In this document: piece after piece, positions 49,371 to 59,314 of the stretch
How the letters are laid out: the number at the start of each line of letters is the position of its first letter
Position numbering within the stretch: the stretch's first letter is position 1
Origin: Nissolia schottii
Taxonomy: Eukaryota; Streptophyta; Magnoliopsida; Fabales; Fabaceae
Direction of reading: 5' to 3'
NCBI GenBank assembly: GCA_003254905.1
Contig: QANU01013744.1
Location: 81,955-145,954 of the forward strand
Length of the DNA stretch: 64,000 nucleotides
The notes under the pieces: generated by a model
What the model saw: only the letters and a program-made list of their open reading frames with translations
Databases searched by the model: none
What the model was told of the DNA's origin: nothing
Translations under genes and position numbers: made by a program

Positions 49371-51725
49371 TCACATCAAGTTATTAACCCTACCTGGCAA
49401 TCTTTGGAAGAAGCAAAGAGCTACAGAGGGCAATTTGCTTCTGAACCATGGCGGTCTCAACAAGTACAACACGAACAGAGCCATCACAACCCGAATGGGC
49501 ACAAAATAGGAAACAACAGCAGCAACCAAGCACAACACCATAAACAAGACAGTAGCCCGTGGATCTCTCCAATTTACCAGTGCTTGGAATCGTTCCAGTT
49601 GATCTGCCACATCTCCTAACACAGATTGAACCTTTTCTGCCTCAACTCTCAGCCTGTCATACCTCATCCTAACAATATCATCAGGAAGACTTGTAGGAAA
49701 CGTATCAAATATCCCGTCAAGCTCATCATTGGTAAGTCTGTCAGCACCCCAAAGTGTGGTATCCACATGAAGGTACCTACAGGGTCGAAATCGATAGCGC
49801 CAAAGCCCCATAAATGCCATGCAGAAAAGAATGGTGGGAAGGATAAACTCAGGAAGCACGGCTAGCGCGAGAAATATGATCAAGAATAGTGCTGAATATA
49901 CTGGCTTCTGCCAATCTCGGATTGCTTTGAGAGACATTCCCATGACTAGCACACTAGAGAAGGAATCTCTTAGCCTATAAAAGCAGGCAAAGGACATTCT
50001 TTTAGTCCAAATGTTCCACATATCAGGTTCAAGCATGAACCCCACAACCTCCTTGGCCAATGGTGGCTCTTCTATGCTCAGCCTTGATGCCACCAAATTC
50101 TTGGCATGGAACATTAAGTAGTCTAGAACTTTCGGGGACAAGGGATCCACAAAATGCATCCTGGGTAGCAGTGGCATTGTGTACATAAACAACATTTTAG
50201 TCGCATTGGAACATGAAAGCCTCACACACAAATGAAGCTCCCCCATTTTCTTGAGCCCACACCGGGTAAGAATCAGTAGAGGGTAAGACTGTGTGTAAAC
50301 TCTATCAGTTTCAAGCATAGACAATCTGATCATAACTTTACCAAAACGGTAATCGGAAGCTCCAGCATTCACGGTGTTCTGCTCAACGATCCTACAGTTT
50401 CCAAAAACCCCAACAGTCACAATAGTGAAGAGATCATAAACTTCCCAATCGTATTGCTCGTTCCACTTTGGTGACAAGCTATCAACCACAGTACAAGTTT
50501 GACACCATTTTGGCCCATACTTTGCGACACAATACGCATTAGTTGCATATTCTTCACTATCTTTTCCCTTTGGTGAAGTAAACAAATTGGCACCCAAGAT
50601 TCCCATCTCAAGCACACCAATAGGAGGCTTCCAGAGCCTTGAGTCAGAGGGCCTAAAATCACCGCTGTTCTTTGTGCTCTCATCAAACACATGGTACCCT
50701 CCATCAAACGAGACTCGTAGGCAAATCCGAGGAACAAACCTTGGTTTGTTATTATCACCTGCTTTTCTATAGGGGCTGTAAAGTTTGAACCACCTCGAAG
50801 TAACTGGTCTTTCGTCGGCTCGCTTCTCTATCGTAGCTAACGGAAATTCCACCATGGCCACAACAACCTCTTCGCGTCCCTCAACTCGATCTATGACCAA
50901 AACCCACAATGAATTTGCAAAGGGCTCTTTAACCACTAGCCTCAAATCCTCATTCCAGAAAGGGTTAGAGAAGCTTCGAGCGGCACTGGGAGGAGCAACG
51001 CTTGTACTCCGAAGATGCTGGTTTCCCACTTGGACTTTGACAGAAAACCGAGGGAACCTCACCACTTCTGGACCTTGATGCCCTGGCATGATGTGTTCTG
51101 CTTCCAAAACTACAACTCTCAAATGCCATAACTTTGGGGAATGATAAACCTTTGACTTGGTGAATCTAAGCCCATCAAAAGGCACATTTGTAGCCTCTGC
51201 AAATGCCTCATCATACTGAGTTCCAAACCATATTGATGCCATTAGTTTTCCAGTTCTAGCCTTGTCACCTGTCTTGTCCTCCATCATGTACCACTGTGGT
51301 ACCAAGTGACTATCCGCCGGAACTCTGCTAGGAACATTGCTCAGATCAAACCAAACTCGACCCACGTGACTTCCTTCACTGCTTTCTTTGACAATGATTT
51401 CCACTGTTGTTGATGATTGTATGCATTCTTTGGAGAATGCAAAGAGCTGACTCCAGTGTACATTGCTCAAGGAAGCCGGCTTTGTGATTCCACTGTAATT
51501 CCCAAGCTTCACCTCAGCAACCAACTCAACCCAACCGTATGCTGCCATGTCTCGTGCTTTCACAACTCTGACATAAAGATATTGCATTTGCTCCACTAGA
51601 TCATAGGATGAACTGGTTTTATCCTTATCCGAGGACTCACCTGCAAGTCGAGGCTTATTATGACTGGGGTTGGGGTCCACAGAGCTTGAGTTGTTCTGAT
51701 TCTGCTGCATTGGTTTGTTTTCCAT
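49371..51725 (-). CDS. MCTP/FTIP-like multiple C2 domain membrane protein, copy 2
   Basis: Intact single-exon paralogue, 784 residues from the ATG at 51725 (MENKPMQQ). C2 domains at about 45-165, 198-315 and 368-500; PRT_C-type tail with hydrophobic hairpins at about 608-645 and 724-760. The first C2 lacks the acidic loop (AAYGWVELVAEVKLGNY). The segment after the first hairpin reads LTNDELDGIFDTFPTSLPDD, close to the wording usual in FTIPs, whereas copy 1 has SDLLVGVFDSYPTDLPND. Differences from the other copies cluster in such patches while the C2 cores and tail stay nearly identical. A spliced leader like that of copy 1 is likely. Confidence 0.92.
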   Translation of the reverse strand: MENKPMQQNQNNSSSVDPNPSHNKPRLAGESSDKDKTSSSYDLVEQMQYLYVRVVKARDMAAYGWVELVAEVKLGNYSGITKPASLSNVHWSQLFAFSKECIQSSTTVEIIVKESSEGSHVGRVWFDLSNVPSRVPADSHLVPQWYMMEDKTGDKARTGKLMASIWFGTQYDEAFAEATNVPFDGLRFTKSKVYHSPKLWHLRVVVLEAEHIMPGHQGPEVVRFPRFSVKVQVGNQHLRSTSVAPPSAARSFSNPFWNEDLRLVVKEPFANSLWVLVIDRVEGREEVVVAMVEFPLATIEKRADERPVTSRWFKLYSPYRKAGDNNKPRFVPRICLRVSFDGGYHVFDESTKNSGDFRPSDSRLWKPPIGVLEMGILGANLFTSPKGKDSEEYATNAYCVAKYGPKWCQTCTVVDSLSPKWNEQYDWEVYDLFTIVTVGVFGNCRIVEQNTVNAGASDYRFGKVMIRLSMLETDRVYTQSYPLLILTRCGLKKMGELHLCVRLSCSNATKMLFMYTMPLLPRMHFVDPLSPKVLDYLMFHAKNLVASRLSIEEPPLAKEVVGFMLEPDMWNIWTKRMSFACFYRLRDSFSSVLVMGMSLKAIRDWQKPVYSALFLIIFLALAVLPEFILPTILFCMAFMGLWRYRFRPCRYLHVDTTLWGADRLTNDELDGIFDTFPTSLPDDIVRMRYDRLRVEAEKVQSVLGDVADQLERFQALVNWRDPRATVLFMVLCLVAAVVSYFVPIRVVMALFVLYLLRPPWFRSKLPSVALCFFQRLPGRVNNLM

Positions 51726-52828
51726 CAAAGGTAACAACTTTATTGTTTGTGCCTAAACCTGGGCCTTCTGTTTGCCTTTTAACACAGCTTCTTATCAGCA
51801 CTATTATAGGTTGGTCTTCTGATAGCAAAGACGGTTAAAACCTAAAATTGATTTTTGTGACCTCAACAATTATGCTCTTTTGAGTATTACCATCAATTAC
51901 TTTTGGGCAGTACATACTACATACCCTGCTATGTGTCCATAAATTTCCAAACTACTGACCGTTGAGTCACATCTTGCTCTTTATTTCAGATGCATGCGTT
52001 CACAAAGCAATTATCTTCCACTGGATCCTCAAAAGCATGGTCAAATGATGGTATAAATTGATTCACCATGATCAAATCTGAATAAAGCATAAGAACAAAG
52101 CTCTTAAATCTCTGCTACATATTAGCCTTTAATACAAATTTTAATCCGTATGAATTTAGACAGAAAAAAGGTGAAGACTAAATAGACAAAATCTGCAGTT
52201 TTGAGCCAAGTAGAAAACTCAACATTACATGGACTCGACATGAGTTTTACATCGTATTTCATCTTAAATTAGAATAAAAATCACAAGTTTTGTAAAAATA
52301 TATACATACCTTCCCTCAATCAACTACGTCCCTTTCAAGTCTTGAAAAATTATTAAACCTGGGATTTGAAGCAAAATTGAAGCACCCTCTTGGTCTTGGG
52401 GCTCAAATGATTTATTGTATGATTTGTATCTAATGAAACTGAATGAATATACACACATATAGACAGAGAGATAGAAGTGATAGCTGAATAGTTGACCTCA
52501 ATTGATGATTGATTGGTAAAGTGTCCAGAAGGGGAGCTTATATATACACCACTTGAGACTCTGCTTCAGTCAACTAACAATACGAAAAGGTTACTCAGAC
52601 TCTGAAAAGATATGAACTAATTTTTCGTTTTTGGTAATAAAAAAGCATATACGAATTTACTGTTGGCAATTAAAAGTTTTGGTAATGTTATTTCAACAAT
52701 AAAATTTAATAATAAAAGTGGATAATGTATAAAAGTATAATAACATGTGAGTGCACATGAGTTCCACATAATTATTGTATTCTACATGTACATTCAATGT
52801 TATTTTTTTTATACATGGTTTACTTTTG
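51726..52828. other. MCTP copy 2 upstream region
   Basis: Homologous to 44019-45106, with the same likely promoter and 5' UTR donor. Ends at the unit 2/3 junction. No other gene. Confidence 0.55.
52538..52546 (-). promoter_or_regulatory. Candidate TATA box, MCTP copy 2
   Basis: Same TATATATAAG-type motif on the minus strand, in the same context as copy 1 (GGGGAGCTTATATATACACC on the plus strand). Confidence 0.45.
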
Positions 52829-53695
52829 TAAGCTCTGATGCTTTCCGAGAAGTAGATACATCAAGAGTTGTGTCAAATATCTTATCTAACTCTGCAACAG
52901 GTATGTCAAACATACATAATGCAATAATCTAATACCCGTTGTGGCTTTTCCATTCTCAAATATTTTGCGTTTGGAAGAGTTTTTTCTTCCCCTTACTGCG
53001 AATTAGGTAGATTGGCTATGAAAGAGGTGCAGTTGCACCTTGATTATTTGTAATAAATATATTTTGTCTTTTCTTTTATTCTCTCTTGTTTTGATTTGGT
53101 ATTGGGGTTTAGTATTTTTATGTCAGACATGAATGTTTCAATCAAATAATGAACAAATATCAATGATTAGTAGAGCTTTAACATCAACAAGTAATGAACT
53201 TGTCTGATTTATGTTTTCAATCCGTTTCCTATTTTTTAAGATTTTATGAAGAAAATAATGAAAACAAGATGTTTCCTTCACTAAAAGATGAAACCAACTG
53301 AAAACAGGAAATAAAAAACAAAAAGCAAAAGGAACAAATCAGGACATCTGCTAGTCAGGATACGATTCATTTACATTTGGGTTTGCTCCAATGTGTCAGC
53401 TATGCTACCATGAGTGGTAGATACTAGATTACTAAAGTTTGAGTGAAAGTTCATTCTTGGGCAACCACATGTCATGTATGTGCTGTTACATCTTGGAGAT
53501 TCTTACATCTCATTTTCGACTGAAGAGGGTCAGGGTCATATACAGATGAAGAAAAGACTTTATTTACCGCGTGTAGAGGACAAAAACAGCAACATGAGAA
53601 TGCTTAAGATATCAAGTTATGATGATCTGGTTCTCAGCTCAATGAAAATTTTGGAGCCATCTGTAGTCGATTGCAATGGGAATCCACGTGAAGAT

Positions 53696-56346
53696 TGTAA
53701 CACCCCTGCTAACTGCCTGCTTCCATGGTAGCAAGCAATGCTCACAAGGTTGTTATGCGTTGTGTCAGGTTAACTTTTACCTTTACTTTTACCTTTGCAA
53801 ATAGTTCTTATACGAAAATATGGACCAATTTGAAAATTATTCTTTTACAATATCTGCTTGTAAATTAGGGGCCGTGCGTGATTTAGAGAACGTATAACAA
53901 CAATCGCTATAGGCTAAAGGTAACTGAAGCAGAACATAAAGAGTATATGTGCATACATAAATAAATACAACCAAGGTCCCACATCAGTACACATTGTCAT
54001 AATAATAAATATGTACACAAAATGGATCTAAGTCCTAATACATAATACAAAACATATATTCTCCAAAACATATATATTCATCGTGTCAGCATCGTCCCTG
54101 TGTCTTGACCTCCACCAACTGTCAGTGCAGTCACCTCGTACACCTGCTGGATCCATAACCGAGTGGGGGTGAGAACTCTCAGTCCTCAGTGGGGTTCCTT
54201 AGCACTAACTATTGTTCATTTACTCGGGTATCCTCCAGGCCGCTCAGGAGATCTCTAAGTGATCATACATACTAAAACCCTACTGATTATTTTATTGGCC
54301 TAGGGTCCTGAACAGCTTTATCTATGTTACTACGTGATCAAGGAACTAGTCTTGCTTATCTAGGTTCTCGCGCTTTCTACTCCTAACCATCGTTACATAA
54401 CGACATCATAAACATGTATGCTGACAGACACACTGATCATCACGCATATGTTGCGAGGTAAACCTTCCACCATGCTTGCCAGGCACGGGACATTTCATAG
54501 TATCTATGCAATAGGTCATCATGCCGATAAGGCACGGGATTCAATGCATGTTCTCATACCGTTTACCATATCTCTTTTCACCCGTGTCCCAGTACTCCCT
54601 TGTACACCTCAGGACCGTCGTCCCCATGGTGGTGTACGACCTGCCTTCTCTGTCTGTTTCCCGGGCCAACATAACTCCACCCCCTTCCCGGGTGGCGAGG
54701 GGCCGCCCTCTTGGCTAAGCCGGAAGCGGACCATATCATACACATATTCATCACATCATAATCCATTCATTTTTCTATCACATGTCAAGCGTCTCATCAT
54801 TCTTTTCTCTCGTATGCACATTTATCTTTTCTCATCATGCTCTTGTTCCTACATTTCATTCTCATCTTCATTGATTACTCATTCATTAGACAACAATCTG
54901 TAGTGGTCTATGCTCATGATGCATGCTTTAACATAACACAATAATTCCACATTTACTCACATAAACAATTTTCTAGGGCTCTAGGCCCATTAGAACACAA
55001 ACACAAGCTCAACACTCCAGTTTTTCAGCATTATTTCAAGTGACAAAGCCCCATAATTCGAATGTCTCGAAAACTTGGTTTTTGTTTCTGAAAATTGTGT
55101 CATTCGAATGCCTAGAGTTTGGTCATTCGAATGAATCCTGACATTTCTTTCATTCGACTGCGCTGAGGTTTCAATCGATTGAAAGCTCACCGAATTCTTT
55201 CATTCGATTGAAATCCACGTTCATTCGATTGAAAGCCGAAACTTCTTTCATTCGATTGAAGTCCGTTTTCATTCGAATGAAAGCTAAAAATCACCAGTTT
55301 CGTAAAAATTCTCCGAAGCTTCGCTGAAATTTTTCCCACACAGTACATTCTTTGGGTTCCAATCCATACAGTTAAATTTTCCTAACATCCAAACTACTCA
55401 AAATCATTTTCACAACTTAGTCTCTATATTTTTCACATCATGCTGCCTAAATCAAATACTCAAAAATACACATATAAAATCATATATCAATCCACATAGA
55501 CAGTGGGCTTAGGATTATCCACTTTCCAGACGCGCTTGGAAGTTGTTAGAAACGACTCCCGAGAGCTTTAAGATAATCCTGCTATTTTTCCTGAGTCTGA
55601 TGGAGTGATCGTCGCGTGCACAAACAGACAGAGTAACAGTATAACAGATGAAAATTTATGAAGGAATGGCACTGAGGCCGTGAGTTCTTAAATAGGCTGC
55701 AGGAGCCTTTAGCTTCTTTGAGAAGCTGTTGCTTTTTCACTTCTTTTTCATTTCTTTTCCTTTTTTTTTTTCAAAATTATCCTTTTAAGTTTATTTACCC
55801 TTTTGCCCTTCCTTTAATTTTTATTTTTCTTTATATCCTAAGTTTTGTTTTCCCTTTTTGTCCTTCACCTTTTTAATTATTTCCTCGTATGTCCTTTTCT
55901 TTATTTTTCCTATACTTCCCTGTTACTAACGTGGGAATAAATTTCTAAACCAGATCAATTTATTTCGCAATCATATTTGATCGCGTTTTGTCATTTTTCC
56001 GTTGTGTTCGGATATTCTAAAAATATTCCGAGCACATATCTGCGATCTACTAATTTCTCGGATCATAGAGGTATGTCCGGTTAAGGTATTCGTGAATTTA
56101 TTACCCGGAGGAAATTTTCACAGATACCTTAAGGGTCTACCGAAATTCGGATTTTTGTCAAAATTTGGCACGGATCTCGTGGCACTCCGCGAGATCAAGA
56201 AACAATTACTTGACTGGCATTGGAAAGCAATTAATGTTCTAAATGATTTTTTTCAGTCCAAATAATCGCATCTAATGTGCTTTTAATTAAGCAAAAATTG
56301 GGATTTTTTACGAAATTCTCGTAAGGAGAAAATTCGGGATGTTACG
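53696..56346 (+). mobile_element. Long solo LTR (Ty3/gypsy-like), 2651 bp
   Basis: Begins TGTAACACCCC and ends GGGATGTTACG, inverted TGTAAC/GTTAC ends with the usual final CA apparently mutated to CG. AAGAT is duplicated at 53691-53695 and 56347-56351. Removing the insert restores the FCL exon 3 to intron 3 sequence seen in units 1 and 2, which proves the boundaries. No gag, pol or internal second LTR. The orientation is assumed from the TGTAACACCC start. Contains a TTAAATA box near 55688 and a cluster of ATTCGA-type palindromes at 55050-55285. The frame at 54418-54903 has no recognisable domain. Confidence 0.88.
55054..55284. repeat. Cluster of CATTCGAATG / CATTCGATTGAAA motifs
   Basis: Nine related motifs in about 230 bp inside the solo LTR: TTCGAA-centred at 55057, 55101, 55124 and 55270; CATTCGACTG at 55151; the perfect 16-bp palindrome TTTCAATCGATTGAAA at 55169-55184; CATTCGATTGAA at 55201, 55222 and 55249. 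Spacing is about 20-30 bp. Seen directly; purpose unknown. Confidence 0.9.
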
Positions 56347-58140
56347 AAGATGGTATGACCTATAAGTATCTTCTTGTAGCATGTTTTTTCACTGTACAAA
56401 TGCTTCTGTTTTTCTCTCTTTTGTGAAATTGCATTTTGAACAATATATCGGGAATTGTTATTGAAGAATGTCGGTAACATAATTCCTCTTAGCAGTGCTT
56501 CGCTTTGTGTTTGATAGTAATTTTGGGTTGCAACTAGGGTGATTATGCATTGTATGAGCATTAGTTATCTTTTCTCACAAAATTTGAGCGTATACTGGCA
56601 TGGATCAAGGACAAAACATGAGTTTGGCTTTCGTGGTGGCCATTTCAGTTTTTAATGGAGGAAAAATATTAAGAAATATCAGAAGAAACAGAACCATTGA
56701 ATGGAGTGACCTTAGTCACTGTTAAGTCCCCTGATATTGATTCAAATTGTTATTAATTCCCTCTATACGGTACATGTAAGAAAGCTGTTAGGGGGAGAGG
56801 TGAGAGGGAATATAAGCAAGGAGGGGTGCTGAGGGGGATCATCTCAGAATAAGGAAGGAATTGGACTTGGGAGAGTTTCTAGGTCTCTTGAATAACTAGA
56901 ACCTTTTGTATTCTCTGTGTGTGAATAATACACATGAAGAGGATTGATACTACCATGGTGTCGCCTTCTTCAGTTAATTTCCTATCAGTCAACTGTATAA
57001 TATCAACATTTTGATTTTGTTTATGGTGTACCTGAAAATTTGATTTTATGAAGTTAGCTCTTTTCTTATTTTTTCTTCATATCTATAATTTTATTTGCAT
57101 ATTCATCTTTTATACAGAAAAATCCTTGATTTGTCTCATATTATTTAGTTTTCTTCCCTTTGCTTTTACCCAATTTGCTTCTTTTTTTCATATAAATTTT
57201 CATTTTGGTTTTATCTTTAATGTAATTGTAAACTAATGTGTTATCTCTGTGGCCCAAATTGTGGCAGTTATGCAAGCAACTGACCCAGTTGATTTGTTGA
57301 TCCTACCAGGTATTTCTCTGCCCACTTTTCTTATACCATTTAATTACTTGCAGTATATGCTACAGATTTAGCATTGCAATGTTTTGGTTATCTTTGCAGG
57401 CCTTGCATTTGACAAATGTGGAGGACGATTGGGCCGTAGTGGAGGGTAAGTGTGCATGTCTTTTGGTGTCATAGTTGTCGATTGTTTATTGTGTTTACAT
57501 GTTTTGTCAAAAGATGTTTCGTTGTAAACTCAGCAGTTTGGCACTAAGCTTATTAGTTATTTTTCGGTTTTCAAAAACAAAATTTCCTTCTTATAAATTG
57601 CCAAATCCATTACAAAGTTATACAATAATAACAGCAGCCATTTGAGGGCTGGTTTGGCCGGGGGCTCTGTTCATCAAGAACATCATATATAGTAGATGAA
57701 CTCTCTACAGTCTGAACATAGAGGCAAATATTATATAAACAATATGACCTAGTTCTCACCATTTCATTTGTGTTTATTTCCACCGCTCATTTTTATGTTA
57801 AAACTTTTTGCAGTTACTATGATATGTTTCTTAAAAAATACCAAGAGCTCATTCAGAAGCAAAACTGGAAGCCACCCCTACTAGGTAAATTTTTTTTAGC
57901 CTTCCTGCGTCTAGAGGAAATATGCCAGCTTCATGATATTTTCATATCTTTTTAACTTTATTTCCCTAATTTTTTTTTGTTGTTTTTTTTTATTTGATTG
58001 CAGTTGCACTGTCATACTCTGTACAAATACTAGAGAATGAAAGAATACCTACCACTCCCTATGATGTTCCTGTTGATGCTCTTGTATCAGCGACTGGCTT
58101 CATACCCATTAGCCCTGTTGCATTCAAGTATTGCCACTGA

Positions 58141-58955
58141 GTATACAGCAGTCTTTATTTGACCTTGTATCACAAATTGTCTTCTATTTTGATGAAATTT
58201 TCAGTTATTTTTGCCTACATGCCAAAGGTTAGGTGTGATTTTTTAGGACGTACCCCCCTCCACGTTTGCCTTGATTATGATACTGAATGAACATGGTAAA
58301 GAATAAAAAGGGCTTTATTGAACCTTCGCTCACCTTTTGGACGTTTTGAAGCATGATGGACAACACATCTTACAGTGGCTTTAGAAGTTGGTTACATTGG
58401 TTTAACTCATCACATAATTGAATATTCATTATTGATTTCTTTACAGTTTGACGATTTACATGCTTCTCTTCTATTGGTCATTAATGCCTTTTATTTTTTA
58501 TACTCCTTCCCTTTTATAATACTGATTCATGTTGAGTTATGCACTAATATTAAGAAAATGAATGAAAATCTCTTTCACTGGGTAATAAAAATATCCAAGT
58601 AGTAAAAAGTTGGTACATGCTTGATGCACCTTGGGAGTGGAGAAAATGAAAGTAAAAGAGAGATAATGATTTAATGGAGAATGTGTGTTTTGAATTGATC
58701 TTTTAGAATTTGATCCTCTAGAATGAGATCTTTCACTTTAGATTAAATTAATAAAGTAATAATGAGTTTCACATTTTACTTTATGAATTTAATGATAAAA
58801 TTCTCCACTTTACACTCTAAATTAAGAGATTTCACTTTAGTAAATTCTTGTCTAAATTTTTTATTATATTTTGTAATTTCTGCTTGAAGTCACTTGTCAA
58901 GATAACTAAGGATGACTCATATTCTTAGTGGCCAAATAAATAAAGTTATTCTACC

Positions 58956-59018
<63 letters not shown>

Positions 59019-59314
59019 TGTATGTCGATGTCTACTTAGTGTCACTACCAAAAGAAGCAAACTTAAAAGCGCGAAGCCTGGGAAGCAAGGTGACGATCGG
59101 AATTCGTGGCATAACTCAGGTCGGGTTTTCTTTCGATTTTTAAGATTCACTTGTGTCTAGGGGGATCACAATCCAGAAAAAACCAAGGCAGTGAATGAAT
59201 AAGGCTTTAGCAATCATCAGTCATTTTACCAACAATATATCAATTCATGTTATTCCTTGTTATTAATAAAAAAACCTTCTATGTCAAGGCATCCATAACC
59301 CAAAATTCATACCT
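58141..59314. other. Convergent intergenic spacer, unit 3
   Basis: Homologous to 40501-41642, with an expanded microsatellite at about 58962-59024. No gene. Confidence 0.6.
58962..59024. repeat. (TA)n(TGTA)n compound microsatellite
   Basis: TA run followed by about eight TGTA units. At the matching positions unit 1 has only a short TG run and unit 2 a short TA/TG run, so the expansion followed the duplication. Confidence 0.9.

Larger units (their letters stand above)
45475..52828. repeat. Tandem segmental duplication, unit 2
   Basis: Second copy of the FCL exon 2-7 plus MCTP block. It starts in FCL intron 1 and ends at CTTTTG (about 52828), where it is joined to FCL exon 2 of unit 3. Compared with the unit 1/2 junction, about 457 bp are missing at this second junction. 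Confidence 0.92.
52830..58140 (+). pseudogene. 5-FCL copy 3, truncated and split by an LTR
   Basis: Exon equivalents: partial exon 2 52830-52900, exon 3 53526-53695 plus one base after the insertion, exon 4 57268-57309, exon 5 57400-57445, exon 6 57814-57884, exon 7 58004-58140. Exon 1 and the 5' half of exon 2 are missing. A solo LTR sits in exon 3 one base before its donor site. Exons 4-7 are open with normal GT-AG borders. It cannot make the enzyme. Confidence 0.9.

Noticed and set aside
54418..54903. 161-residue open frame in the solo LTR
   Set aside because: No recognisable domain, composition follows the LTR base content, and LTRs of this kind are non-coding.
55054..55284. CRISPR-like or satellite array in the LTR
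   Set aside because: Motifs are only 10-16 bp, spacers vary, and the setting is a plant LTR, so neither a CRISPR array nor a true tandem satellite.
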